Shown here one piece after another: positions 37,308 to 46,645 of a DNA stretch of 64,000 nt; the first letter of the stretch is position 1; the number at the start of each line of letters is the position of its first letter. The notes beneath the pieces were generated by a model. The model was not told where the DNA came from. It worked only from the letters and a program-made list of their open reading frames with translations, and searched no databases. The DNA comes from Dorea_A sp016295505 (GTDB lineage: Bacteria; Bacillota; Clostridia; Lachnospirales; Lachnospiraceae). Location of the stretch: NCBI RefSeq assembly GCF_039832105.1, contig NZ_JBDOHS010000003.1, positions 186,001 through 250,000 on the forward strand, in the 5' to 3' direction. Both the position numbers and the translations under genes were made by a program.

Positions 37308-38141
37308 TTAGCCTTTTACTCCACCGGATGTAAGACCTGCCACCAGATGTTTCTCGATCAGCAGGAACAGTACAACGACCGGAATCGTAGCACACAGGGA
37401 AGTAGCAAACAGATACTGCCACTGTATGAAGTTAAAGCCGTAGAATACATTGATACCTACCGTGATCGGTTTGAATGCATCTGTAGAGATCAATGTCAAT
37501 GCGATCGTATATTCATTCCATGAATTGATAAATACAAAGATCAGAGTGGTAATAATACCCGGAGCCGCTACCGGAAGCAGAACCTTGATCAGTGCCTTTA
37601 CCGTACCACATCCGTCAATCTTCGCTGCCTGTTCCATTTCAGGAGAGATGGACACAAACGTACCACGAAGCAGCCAGATGGCAAATGCCTGGTTAAATGC
37701 CGCATTCAAAAGAATCAGACCCAGGATCGAGTTATTCAGACTGATATTCACCATCATCTTATAGATACCAACCAGAAGAACAACCGGTGAAAACATCTGA
37801 CTCATAATAACAGCACCCATGAAGATTCCTTTTCCCTTGAATTTCATACGGGACAGTGCATATGCCGCCGGAATTCCGCAAAGGATCGCAAGAAGCGTTG
37901 CTCCACCCGCGATCAGCATGGAGTTGATGAAGTACTGAAGTACCGGAGCTGCATCCCAGATCTCCACGAAGTTCGACCAACGCCATATCTCAGGGAGAAT
38001 GTGGTCGATCGCGTACATTTCGTTCTTGTCCTTAAGTGCCGTAATAAACATCACGAAGTAAGGATATAATATAACGATACACAGAAGTATTACAAATACA
38101 TATAAGGCAACTTTCTGCCAGCCTTTTTTCTTTGCTGTCAT
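37308..38141 (-). CDS. Carbohydrate ABC transporter permease (MalG/UgpE type)
   Basis: A 277-residue inner-membrane permease with about six helices and the EAA loop (EQAAKIDGCGTVKALIKVLLP). Belongs to CUT1 transporters for oligosaccharides or related solutes. The ATG at 38141 follows GGGGGAAG, 1-2 bases past the stop of the partner permease; a longer reading from 38192 lies inside that gene. Last gene of the importer operon. Confidence 0.93.
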   Translation of the reverse strand: MTAKKKGWQKVALYVFVILLCIVILYPYFVMFITALKDKNEMYAIDHILPEIWRWSNFVEIWDAAPVLQYFINSMLIAGGATLLAILCGIPAAYALSRMKFKGKGIFMGAVIMSQMFSPVVLLVGIYKMMVNISLNNSILGLILLNAAFNQAFAIWLLRGTFVSISPEMEQAAKIDGCGTVKALIKVLLPVAAPGIITTLIFVFINSWNEYTIALTLISTDAFKPITVGINVFYGFNFIQWQYLFATSLCATIPVVVLFLLIEKHLVAGLTSGGVKG

Positions 38142-38142
38142 C

Positions 38143-39033
38143 TTAATCTTCCCCCTCTCCGCGAAGTGACATGAACATGTAGATACTTGCAAGGATTGCC
38201 AGAATCACAAATCCGATCACGGATACTGCCGCTGCCTGTCCGCTCTTTCCTTCTGTAAATGACAGCTTATACAGGTATGTAACCAGCGTATGTGTCTGAT
38301 CCGCAGGTGCTCCCTTGGAGATCGTCCATACGATCGGGAAGGAGTTAAATACGTAAATAATATTCAATACTGTAGATACTGTAAGACTTGGGCGAACCAG
38401 AGGCAGAGTGATCTTGAAAAGCTTGCTCCAGAATCCGGCACCGTCTACTGCCGCGGATTCATATAATGCAGCATCGATTCCCTGCAGTCCGGACAGCACG
38501 CAGAAGGTAACAAACGGAAATGTTACAAAGATACCGACCCAACATTCCCACGCAAACATGCTCTGCGCAGTTCCCGTCCAGTTTACAAAACTTTTGATAA
38601 CACCTAATTTTTTCAAGAGAACATTCAGTGAACCATAATCCGCATTCACAATATACTTCCAGATTACAGACTGAATTACGAGTGCGGTTGCCCACGGAAA
38701 GATGACAACTGCACGGACGAGCTTCCGTCCGAAAAACTCCTGATTCAAAACCATCGCAAGGATAAATCCGATAACCGTCGACAGACCAACAACTGCGATC
38801 GTCCACACGAAAGTATTCCGTAATGTCGTCAAGAATGCCGGCTGACGAAATACTTCCAGATAGTTCTCAATACCGTTAAATCCTTTGATCAGACCGCTTC
38901 GTCCCACCTCGGAAAACGATATCTTGAATACGGAAATAATCGGAACTACGATCATGGTCACCATCAGGAGCACACTTGGCAGCAGCCAGATATACGGCTG
39001 AAGTACCAACAATGCTTTGTTCTTTTTACTCAC
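38143..39033 (-). CDS. Carbohydrate ABC transporter permease (MalF/UgpA type)
   Basis: A 296-residue CUT1 permease with six predicted helices and an EAA-like loop (YESAAVDGAGFWSKLFKITLP). Starts with GTG after AGGAGG. Pairs with the permease downstream; the ATPase is not in this operon and is presumably a shared MsmK-type protein encoded elsewhere, as is usual for CUT1 systems in Firmicutes. A hairpin terminator lies between this gene and the binding-protein gene upstream. Confidence 0.93.
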   Translation of the reverse strand: MSKKNKALLVLQPYIWLLPSVLLMVTMIVVPIISVFKISFSEVGRSGLIKGFNGIENYLEVFRQPAFLTTLRNTFVWTIAVVGLSTVIGFILAMVLNQEFFGRKLVRAVVIFPWATALVIQSVIWKYIVNADYGSLNVLLKKLGVIKSFVNWTGTAQSMFAWECWVGIFVTFPFVTFCVLSGLQGIDAALYESAAVDGAGFWSKLFKITLPLVRPSLTVSTVLNIIYVFNSFPIVWTISKGAPADQTHTLVTYLYKLSFTEGKSGQAAAVSVIGFVILAILASIYMFMSLRGEGED

Positions 39034-39069
39034 TATAGCGCCTCCTCTTCATTCACTTTTCTTAAAAAA

Positions 39070-39094
39070 CGAGGGCCGAATCTGCCGGCCCTCG
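39070..39094 (-). terminator. Attenuating terminator between binding-protein and permease genes
   Basis: CGAGGGCCG / CGGCCCTCG with a 7-base loop, followed on the minus strand by TTTTTTAAG. A stem with a U run placed between the binding protein and the permeases lowers permease expression relative to the binding protein, a common arrangement in ABC importers. Confidence 0.85.
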
Positions 39095-39130
39095 CAATTT
39101 ATATTATCATATCAACTATTGATAAACGAA

Positions 39131-40414
39131 TTACTCAGCAACCTCAGCCTGAAGATTATCTAAAGCAGTCTGAGCATCCATGGTGCCGCTGCATACCTGC
39201 TGCTCAACATCAATAACACCATTTCTTACATCCATCCACTCTGTCTTCTGCATTGGATAGAACTTGCAGTTAGGAAGAACTGCACAGAATGTTGCGAAGT
39301 ATTCGCTGTTTCCTGTTGTATCTTCTGTTCCGCCTACAATGTATTTCTCTGCGTTCTCAGCAAGGTTTGCAGAAGCATCCTGAGTTGCAGGTAAGAAGCC
39401 TTCATATACCATGTAGTCAGAATATGTCTCTACTTCATAGAATGCATCAAAGAATTTTGTGATAGCTTCTGTACGTGCGTCGCCGGCTTCCTCATCCTTG
39501 AATACCATTAACTGGTCACATACACCAAGTGCTACATGCTCGCCCGGGATATCTGCAGCTTCATAATTTACTGTAGAATCTGCAGCAACCATGTTCATAG
39601 GTCCGATCATCATAGCCAGTGTTCCTGCACTGAATGCATCCTGTAATGGATAACGTGTATCTGTGAACGGTGCAGAGTTGCAGTATCCGGAATCAATAAG
39701 GTTCTTAATGTACTCAACTGCTTCTACGTTCTCCTCTGAATTCAGAGCCCAGTCACCATTGTCATCTACAAATCCGCCGCCAAAGTTCCATGTATAGTAA
39801 GAGAATGCAGCCTGACCCTCATCAGTAGAGATATCAAGACCCCAAGGAACAATCTCATCACCATAAGTATCTTTGATTGCCTGGCATGCTGCAAGAACAT
39901 CATCCCATGTTTCCGGAGCAGCATCAATACCAGCGCCATTTAACAGATCCATGTTGCAGAACAGAGCACGGCAGGATGCCAGAATCGGAAGTGCCCATAC
40001 AGTTCCGTCAATTTCATTGGACTCCCAGAAGCTCTGAACGAAATTAGCCTATAATTCATCAGATACATATTCTTCTGCAGGCATCAGCAGATCATCTGAT
40101 ACATAATCAGCAAAACCGCTGATGTTCAGAATGTCCGGCTGCTCCTGTGTAGAAATACGTGTGTTAACAACTTCATAAATGTCATTCCAGGAAACGATCT
40201 CGATGTTAAGATCAATTCCTTCATTGGCGCTTTCAAAGTTCTCTTCAAACTCTTTCCACCACTCCTGTGTGTAGTTACCATACTGGGAAATGATAATATC
40301 TAATGTCACATCCCCAGATTCATCGCTTCCGCTCTCGCTTTTCTTTCCGCCGCATCCAACTAACATGGAAGCTACCATTGCAGTCACAAGAAGCATTGAT
40401 AAAAACTTTTTCAT
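39131..40414 (-). pseudogene. ABC sugar-binding lipoprotein (CUT1) interrupted by an in-frame TAG
   Basis: The reading frame runs 427 codons from the lipoprotein start (lipobox LVGC, AAAGGAGG site) but codon 122 is TAG (40049-40051). Before it the protein ends PAEEYVSDEL, and directly after it the same frame continues ANFVQSFWESNEIDGTVWALP without any shift, through the rest of a normal solute-binding protein. A C-to-T change of CAG (Gln) is the simplest origin. The two permeases downstream are intact. Without readthrough the importer should lack its binding protein. Sequencing error is the main alternative; nothing suggests a recoded amber codon. Confidence 0.9.
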
Positions 40415-40473
40415 ATCTTTGTCCTCCTTTTTTTGTGCAGGGCCCAGCTCACTCCCTGCTGCTTGTATAATAA

Positions 40474-40536
40474 ATTATACATACATTTGGCCCTCTGCGC
40501 TTCATATAATTGTCCTGTTATTACATATAATTATCC
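40474..40536 (-). promoter_or_regulatory. Promoter with AraC-type direct repeats upstream of the binding-protein gene
   Basis: On the minus strand the repeats read GGATAATTATATG (40536-40524) and GGACAATTATATG (40515-40503), 21 bp apart, i.e. two helical turns. They end next to the weak -35 region of a TATAAT -10 box (40479-40474). This is the classic layout of an AraC-activated promoter, probably bound by the tandem AraC regulators at 35.4-37.2 kb. Confidence 0.6.
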
Positions 40537-40651
40537 TACAACGGGTAATAATTTGACCAAAAAATCTTTACCACATTAACGTGTTTACAGCGCATTGCAC
40601 AATTTTTAACGAACTATGACCGACTGCACATATACAATTTCTGTCCACATA

Positions 40652-41248
40652 TCACACAATCTCCATCAGAATTGCTCTGCACGGCGCCCCGTCACCTCCG
40701 CCAAGATTCAGTGGAGCAGCATTCAGAAAATAAACGCCTTCCGGCACCATATCCAGGCGGATTCCCTCCAGAAGTACGATCTCCGCCCCCAGAATCTTCA
40801 GGTGTACCTCCATCGGTGCATCTGCCGGCCCAAAGGTCTGCGATTCATTTCCAAGAAGCAGGATTCCGGCTTCCGCAAAGACATCTGCCGCTTCCGCCGA
40901 CACCACAGCATCACCTTTGATCAGAATTCGCTTTGCAGATTGTCTGTCCGCTTCCCTCGCCTTTTCGAGAATCCCGATCGCATCCTCCGCTGTCAGAGTT
41001 CCTTCCTGCTCTGTCACATACGCATACCCGACAAATCGCTTAAGTTCCAGTTCATCTATGGTTTTTCCGTCTTCCAAAAAGTGATACGGTGCATCTACAT
41101 GTGTTCCATTATGCGAACACATACGGAATGCTGACAGATTGCACGCTGATTCTTCCGATATTCTGGACAACATCTCTTTTTCCGGTACCGGATCCCCGGG
41201 ATATACCTCGCATCCGAATACTTCCTGTGATATATCATAGATCTTCAT
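40652..41248 (-). CDS. Cyclase-family metal-dependent hydrolase (kynurenine formamidase-like)
   Basis: A 198-residue protein with the family signature HNGTHVDAPYHF (metal-binding His and Asp) and a C-terminal region with GGGDGAPCR. Family members hydrolyse aryl formamides, cyclic amides or related bonds. It lies 13 bases after the ADP-ribosylglycohydrolase gene and upstream of the sugar importer. The substrate is unknown; joint action with the glycohydrolase on an imported ribosyl compound is inference. Confidence 0.88.
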   Translation of the reverse strand: MKIYDISQEVFGCEVYPGDPVPEKEMLSRISEESACNLSAFRMCSHNGTHVDAPYHFLEDGKTIDELELKRFVGYAYVTEQEGTLTAEDAIGILEKAREADRQSAKRILIKGDAVVSAEAADVFAEAGILLLGNESQTFGPADAPMEVHLKILGAEIVLLEGIRLDMVPEGVYFLNAAPLNLGGGDGAPCRAILMEIV

Positions 41249-41261
41249 GAATTCCCTCCAT

Positions 41262-42638
41262 TTATATACGCGTCATGTGTTCTACCTGCATAATGGTTCG
41301 TTCCGCCATCTCCTTTAATGACATCTCGTGATATCCATGTACACTGGTGTGAGCAATTCCATCAAACGCTTCATACCATTTCGGATCGATTGCCTCAAAC
41401 CCATGCAGTGCTCCCATCACTGAGCCGACGGTCGCTCCATTACAGTCAGTATCAAACCCGGCCAGTACCGCAGCCGTGATCGCAGCATCAAACTCTTCAT
41501 AACACAGCAGACATGCAGTTACCAGCATCGCATTCGGTATGGTAAGACACCAGTCATACATCTCTTCCTCACGGTATCTCTTATGTACTTCATCGACCAT
41601 CGCCTCATAAGTCCATCCGTCTTCCTTCCACCGGCATACCTCATCCAGGCTTTCCTTCAGACGGCTTCTGGGAGGAATCTGCAATAATGCCGCACAGATC
41701 CTTTCCTTCATGGAAAGCTCCGGTACAAAGCACATACTGATCAGAGCTGCAATATACATCTCTCCATATACGCCGTTCTTTACGTGTGATACAGATGCGT
41801 CCAGATATGCCATACGCGCAGCCTCGCCAGGGTTTCCGGGATTGATGTACCCAAAGAAGTCGCCCCTGATCTGCGCACCGATCCATTCTCTGTACGGATT
41901 GCATAACACCGCTGACTTCGGCGGCAGAACTCCATTCATCAGATTACGGATCGCAGCCCGCTCTGCTGTACAGGCATGGAAAGCCGGGAATCCCAGAAGC
42001 CACGCTTCCGCAACATCTTCTCTGGTGAAATTCCTGCCATAACGCTCCAGCAGTTTGAGAGCAATCATTGTATAATTGATATCATCGTCGTTTGGAAATG
42101 TTCCCTTCAGATTCTGATACCAGCATACCTTCTGTCTGTCATAGGAGGTCATGGGATCCATTTCCCTGAGGTCGTATTTCTGACGGATCTCCTCCTTCCC
42201 GGACGATGAGATATAATATTGAAGCGGCATCTGATCGGTATCTTTCAGATAAGCATGAATCTTTCCGCGCATCCAGCCTTCCACCGGCATTCCCAGCACA
42301 CAGGCAATCACCCTTCCATAGATCGCGCCGGTGATTCTGTTTCGAAGTTCCTCTGTATCATATGCATAGATTTTCTCGGCTTCGCTGCTCAGGCAGTTTC
42401 TGATATCTTCAAGGGCTGTCGGTTCCTGATATCTGAAATCCTCCTTTATCGGCGCCTCTTCCATCCTGATCAGAAGCTCCTTCGCCTGCCGGTTTCGCTC
42501 CTCTTCATCCTGGATTGCAAGGATTCGGTCTATCTCCGGTGCATACGGTTCCACACACCGACCTTCATCCATACATTGTCGATACTCATCCTTCAACATA
42601 TCTTCATAAAAGATCCACAACATTTTTTCTTTTAACAT
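41262..42638 (-). CDS. ADP-ribosylglycohydrolase family protein
   Basis: A 458-residue protein. Core motifs: ITGAIYGRVIACVLGMPVEGWMRG in part (family GxxxGDALGxPxE-like start), FPNDDDINYTMIALK (metal-binding Asp cluster) and AAVLAGFDTDCNGATVGSVMGA (second metal site). Such enzymes remove ADP-ribose or other ribosyl groups using two Mg ions. The N-terminal 100 residues are extra compared with the minimal 300-residue family. It heads the cluster with the cyclase and the ABC importer, so a role in ribosylated-nutrient catabolism is as likely as reversal of ADP-ribosylation. Confidence 0.9.
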   Translation of the reverse strand: MLKEKMLWIFYEDMLKDEYRQCMDEGRCVEPYAPEIDRILAIQDEEERNRQAKELLIRMEEAPIKEDFRYQEPTALEDIRNCLSSEAEKIYAYDTEELRNRITGAIYGRVIACVLGMPVEGWMRGKIHAYLKDTDQMPLQYYISSSGKEEIRQKYDLREMDPMTSYDRQKVCWYQNLKGTFPNDDDINYTMIALKLLERYGRNFTREDVAEAWLLGFPAFHACTAERAAIRNLMNGVLPPKSAVLCNPYREWIGAQIRGDFFGYINPGNPGEAARMAYLDASVSHVKNGVYGEMYIAALISMCFVPELSMKERICAALLQIPPRSRLKESLDEVCRWKEDGWTYEAMVDEVHKRYREEEMYDWCLTIPNAMLVTACLLCYEEFDAAITAAVLAGFDTDCNGATVGSVMGALHGFEAIDPKWYEAFDGIAHTSVHGYHEMSLKEMAERTIMQVEHMTRI

Positions 42639-42683
42639 TGCTATTCCTCCTCATTTATTCTAGAATCGTACAATCATTTTCTG

Positions 42684-43607
42684 TCAAATTCTTTCATCTG
42701 GGTCTTGGGATTTTCCCGGAGCGCTCAATGGCTGCACTTCAATTCCAATCTCCCGCAGAAACATCTGTCCGACATGGGAAAGTTCTCTGTCCTTTCGAAT
42801 CAGGAAAACATTCAAAACATACATTCCTTCATTTGCAATAGATCGTACCACCATATCGGACGTCTTCTTCTCATCACCTTCTGCATATGGAATAAGTGCA
42901 ATCGTTTGAAAGGATCTTGCCCATTCAACAGCCGTTTCGTTAATTGATGTGATAATGGACACATTTGGAGCAACGGCATGTTGCCCGAATACCGTATAAA
43001 CAATATTTAAAATATCAAATGGAATCGCAAGCGGAATTCCGATAAAATCTGTAATTTCCAGTGGTTCCTCAGATGCCGCAAGAGGATGATCTTTTGGGAT
43101 AATTGCCACAATATCATCCTTTTCATAAGGGAAACTTGTAAGGGAGTTATATTGAGGAATACTGGCGCGGATTAATCCGATCTCCGTGATGCCGTTTAAA
43201 ACATTGGGAACGACAAAATCACTGGGAATTTCGTATACATCATAATTGATGTCCGGATTGTTTTTCACAAACTTCTCAAAAAGTCGATGGATATAATGAA
43301 TCGAATTTCCGGCAGGGATAGAGATCTTGAGCTGTTCCCGATATCCGGACTGCTGGCAGGAAATGGAAGTGCCAATACTTTCTTCGATCCGGCACATTTC
43401 CCTTGCCTTAATATAAAATATCCGACCCGCTTCCGTCAGTTCAATGGAACGACTCCCCCGGTTAATCAGTTTCGCTCCGTAGGTACGCTCAATATTTTTC
43501 AACTGATTACTCAATGACGGCTGTGCGATCAGGAGACGTTTTGAAGCTGCAAGAATACTTCCGCTTTCTACTATGGCAACGAAATTCCGATAGGATTCCA
43601 GAGTCAT
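42684..43607 (-). CDS. LysR-family transcription regulator
   Basis: A 307-residue regulator with an N-terminal winged HTH (SILAASKRLLIAQPSLSNQL, TYGAKLINRGSRSIELTEAG) and a ligand-binding domain. It starts behind GGAGGGTG and is divergent from the NCS2 permease, with a 160-base gap holding a dyad; by the usual LysR rule it controls the permease-phosphoribosyltransferase pair and itself. It lies 45 bases before the ADP-ribosylglycohydrolase gene and might read into it. Confidence 0.92.
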   Translation of the reverse strand: MTLESYRNFVAIVESGSILAASKRLLIAQPSLSNQLKNIERTYGAKLINRGSRSIELTEAGRIFYIKAREMCRIEESIGTSISCQQSGYREQLKISIPAGNSIHYIHRLFEKFVKNNPDINYDVYEIPSDFVVPNVLNGITEIGLIRASIPQYNSLTSFPYEKDDIVAIIPKDHPLAASEEPLEITDFIGIPLAIPFDILNIVYTVFGQHAVAPNVSIITSINETAVEWARSFQTIALIPYAEGDEKKTSDMVVRSIANEGMYVLNVFLIRKDRELSHVGQMFLREIGIEVQPLSAPGKSQDPDERI

Positions 43608-43636
43608 TCAATCACCCTCCATATAATAAAAATATT

Positions 43637-43654
43637 ATATTTCATACGTAATAT
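43637..43654. promoter_or_regulatory. Possible LysR-type operator
   Basis: A perfect dyad ATATT-N8-AATAT fits the T-N11-A form in the gap between the LysR gene and the NCS2 permease gene, about 30 bases upstream of a TATAAT (43684-43689). The region is very AT-rich, so chance dyads are possible. Confidence 0.4.
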
Positions 43655-43767
43655 TAGTAATTTTATTATAATTCACTTTCTATTATAATACAAGCGTTTG
43701 AATTTAATCATTTATCCGAATTCACGGAATACCAAAGAGCATGAAAACATGCAGAAAGAGAGGAAAT

Positions 43768-44826
43768 ATGACAAACATTTTAACAGACGTTCTGGCTGTC
43801 ATCGGAGTTGTACTGAATGGACTCCCACAAGGATTACTGGCCCTTACTTTCGGATTTGCATCCATTCCTACGGCAATGGCTTTTTTTATTGGCGCGATCG
43901 GTAACACCGTAACGCAGAGTGTTGCACCAATTTCATTCCAGGCAGAAACAATCACCTATGCCGGAAGTGCCGGAAAAAACCGTTCCGAGCGATGCACCAT
44001 GATTTTTCTGGGTGCAGTCATCATGGCTCTGATCGGGGTATTTGGTCTTTTAACAAAGATCGTTAACTTCGTCGGTGAGGATATCGCTTATGGAATGATG
44101 GCCGGTGTCGGTATCATTTTGACAAAAGCAGCCATCGATATGGTTGCAAAGGACAAGCTGGCAGGAGGGGTCTCCCTTGCAGCTGCAATGATCACTTATT
44201 ACATTACCAGAAACAATGGCAATACTTTGGTATACACCATCGTTATCTCTGTAGTGGCATCCTGTATCGCAAATGCCCTTTTCAAAAAAGAAAAAGAAAA
44301 TATTGTCGTTGTTGACGACAAATTCATCCGTCAGAAATTTACCATCAATACAAATGTTATCATGGGTGCTCTCGGTATGGTCTGCCTGAATATCGGTTCT
44401 AATATTTCTTTTGGATCCATCACCGCCAGCATGGCAACCAGCGGAAATTATAACATTGATCATCTGACAGTAATCTCTTCTCTGGCTGATATGGGATCTT
44501 CCTTCTTTGGAGGGGCTCCTGTAGAATCCATTATCTCCGCAACTGCCAGCGCACCGCATCCGGTCTGGGCCGGTGTAGCAATGATGGTTGTGATCGGCGT
44601 AATTCTGATTCTTGGTATCCTGCCAAAAATCAGCAAATATGTTCCGGCCTCTTCCATTGCCGGATTTTTATTCGTGCTTGGAATATTCAAAACGGTTGCT
44701 TTAGACGCACCGGCTGCGCTTGCAACCAACGCGGCTGTCGGTGGATCAACTCTGGTTGTCACAGCTGTTACCAACCCATTCCTTGGAATGATAGCCGGTA
44801 TCATTGTAAGATTTCTTGGAATTTAA
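43768..44826 (+). CDS. NCS2-family purine/nucleobase permease
   Basis: A 352-residue membrane protein with about 10-12 helices. GLPQGLLALTFGFASIP at the start, and GGAPVESIISATASAP and NPFLGMIAGIIVRF later, fit the AzgA/xanthine-uracil permease superfamily. It is shorter than most NCS2 members (about 430). The ATG at 43768 has AGAGGAAAT upstream; the ATG at 43741 does not. It is paired with a phosphoribosyltransferase 22 bases downstream, so import and salvage of a purine base is likely. Confidence 0.85.
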   Translation: MTNILTDVLAVIGVVLNGLPQGLLALTFGFASIPTAMAFFIGAIGNTVTQSVAPISFQAETITYAGSAGKNRSERCTMIFLGAVIMALIGVFGLLTKIVNFVGEDIAYGMMAGVGIILTKAAIDMVAKDKLAGGVSLAAAMITYYITRNNGNTLVYTIVISVVASCIANALFKKEKENIVVVDDKFIRQKFTINTNVIMGALGMVCLNIGSNISFGSITASMATSGNYNIDHLTVISSLADMGSSFFGGAPVESIISATASAPHPVWAGVAMMVVIGVILILGILPKISKYVPASSIAGFLFVLGIFKTVALDAPAALATNAAVGGSTLVVTAVTNPFLGMIAGIIVRFLGI

Positions 44827-44848
44827 TTTATAATCTGGAGGAAATATC

Positions 44849-45418
44849 ATGACTGAATATACAATGGAATTATGTGGAGTTCATAGAGTACTTCCATTTA
44901 TCCCAATCAATGAAGATACCGCTTTTGCCAGTTTTGTTGTTTTGGGAGACACAGAGCTTGTCGCTGCCTGCGCCCCAAAACTGGCAGAATTAATCGGTCC
45001 GGTGGATGCCATTCTTACTGCGGAAGCAAAGGGAATCGCTCTCGCCTATGAGGTCAGCAAATGTCTTGGATTGAAGGAATTTATTGTTGCAAGAAAAAGT
45101 AAAAAATCTTACATGCAGGACGTTGTTTCCGCTTCAGTCCATTCCATCACCACAACCGGAGAACAGCATCTGTATCTGGACGGTGTAGATGCGGGAAAGA
45201 TTCGCGGAAAACAAATCTGTATTATTGATGACGTAATCTCAACAGGAGAATCGCTTCATGCTCTGGAAGTTCTTGCAGAAAACGCAGGTGCGCAGATTGT
45301 AAAAAAAGCTGCTTTACTGGCAGAAGGCAAAGCCGCTCAAAGAGAAGATATTCTGTTTTTAAAAAAACTTCCTCTCTTTACAAAAACAGAGGACGGATAT
45401 AAAGAAATTACGGATTAA
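44849..45418 (+). CDS. Purine phosphoribosyltransferase (adenine/xanthine type)
   Basis: A 189-residue type I phosphoribosyltransferase. The PRPP-binding loop reads QICIIDDVISTGESL, preceded by AILTAEAKGIALAYEVSK (the adenine/xanthine PRTase pattern). It would convert an imported purine base and PRPP to the nucleotide. Starts with GGAGG. Which purine it uses is not determinable from motifs alone. Followed by the hairpin element at 45453. Confidence 0.9.
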   Translation: MTEYTMELCGVHRVLPFIPINEDTAFASFVVLGDTELVAACAPKLAELIGPVDAILTAEAKGIALAYEVSKCLGLKEFIVARKSKKSYMQDVVSASVHSITTTGEQHLYLDGVDAGKIRGKQICIIDDVISTGESLHALEVLAENAGAQIVKKAALLAEGKAAQREDILFLKKLPLFTKTEDGYKEITD

Positions 45419-45452
45419 AACTTTACAGGGATGATCGCAAAATCTTTTGTTA

Positions 45453-45536
45453 TATGCAGTTTTTACAGGAACGCTCCGGCACTGACTCGCTTACCTCGGC
45501 TTTTCTTGTAAAAACTGCATAATACCAGAATGATGC
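45453..45536 (-). repeat. Second copy of the dispersed hairpin element
   Basis: Arms TATGCAGTTTTTACAGGAA (45453-45471) and TTCTTGTAAAAACTGCATA (45503-45521) pair with one G-T wobble. The 31-nt loop read on the minus strand starts AAGCCGAGGTAAGCGAGT and matches the 28.3-kb copy at 26 of 31 positions; the flank CATCATTCTG is also shared. The stem differs from the other copy at many positions yet remains paired. It lies between convergent genes. Confidence 0.85.
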
Positions 45537-45558
45537 GAATGTATGATACAACAATCCA

Positions 45559-46496
45559 TCAAAATGTGATGACCGTGCCGGTTCTTCCCTCCAGGGCGTC
45601 TATCGCTTTATCAAGGCTTGTTATAATTGCCCTCTTATCCGGATATGTACGTGCAAATTTCATGGCTGCCTCTACTTTCGGAAGCATACTTCCGGACGCA
45701 AACTGTCCTTCCTCCACATACCCTGCTGCTTCTTTCAGACTCATATGATCCAGATTCTGCTGATTTTCTTTTCCCCAGTTAATAGCTACTTTTTCCACCT
45801 CGGTCAGGATCATGCGAACATCCGCATCTACCTGCTCTGCCAGAAGTTCTGCCGCAAAATCTTTGTCAATGACAGCCGGAACTCCCTGGAGTGTTCCATC
45901 CATCTTTTCAATCACCGGAATGCCTCCACCACCACAGGAAATCACAATCGAAGAGGCCCATAGGTTCTTAATTGCGTCTATTTCTACTATTTTCTTCGGA
46001 ATCGGTGATGCAACAACTCTTCTCCAGCCTCTTCCTGCATCCTCCTTCATGGTGTAGCCTTTTTCTTTTTGCAGAACCAGGGCCTCTTCCTCACTGTAAA
46101 AAGATCCGATCGGTTTCGTCGGATTCGTGAATCCGGGATCTTTTTCATCAACTACTACCTGTGTTGCCACAGTAAGCACCGGACAATTTTATTTCTGACG
46201 CTCAATGCATATTTTAATGCCTGCTGAATGTGATATCCGATATAGCCCTGACTCATGGCGCCGCATACATCAAACGGCATCGCCGGTGTTACATCATTCG
46301 CAGACTCAGATGCAAGTAAGATTCGTCCGATCTGCGGCCCGTTTCCATGTACAATTGCAACTTCATATCCTTTGCAGCTGATATCTGCAATCTTTTCACA
46401 TATTCTTTTTACTGCTTCCAGCTGACATTCTGCCGTCGGAGCACTGCCTTTTGTCTGGAGCGCATTACCTCCTAATGCAATTACAATTTTTTCCAT
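45559..46496 (-). pseudogene. arcC: Carbamate kinase, disrupted by a one-base deletion
   Basis: Two frames together make a full carbamate kinase of about 312 residues. Frame one holds KIVIALGGNAL, VHGNGPQIGRIL and QQALKYALSVRNK, then leaves frame. Frame two continues NCPVLTVATQVVVDEKDPGF, AGRGWRRVVASPIPK, CGGGGIPVI and ends TGTVITF. The two join exactly if one A is added to the run at 46187-46190 (AATAAAATTG becoming AATAAAAATTG). It would make ATP from carbamoyl phosphate. A slippage error in sequencing is possible in a short A run, but the upstream product stops after 113 residues as it stands. It is divergent from the double-HTH AraC regulator. Confidence 0.9.
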
Positions 46497-46582
46497 AACC
46501 TGATCACCCTCCTGACTTATTTTCTGCTCTTTTCCTTATATATTTCCAATATTATTCTCTCTGTTTCTTCAATTTCATTCTC

Positions 46583-46611
46583 TTGCATATAAATTTCAAA
46601 TATCTTATAAT
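46583..46611 (+). promoter_or_regulatory. Promoter of the double-HTH AraC regulator
   Basis: TTGCAT (46583-46588), a 17-base spacer and TATAAT (46606-46611), about 35 bases upstream of the ATG with its GGAGG site. The gap is shared with the divergent arcC remnant, so regulation of both is possible. Confidence 0.7.
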
Positions 46612-46645
46612 TTGTGTAAGAAACCATCAATCGGAGGTCAAACGA

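Noticed and set aside
40049..40051. Programmed readthrough or recoded amber codon in the binding-protein gene
   Set aside because: No sign of pyrrolysine or other recoding genes here, no downstream stem unique to the site, and other genes in the window do not use in-frame TAG.
46187..46190. Programmed frameshifting in arcC
   Set aside because: The run AATAAAATTG is not a slippery heptamer of the known form and carbamate kinases are not produced by frameshifting; a simple base loss explains it.
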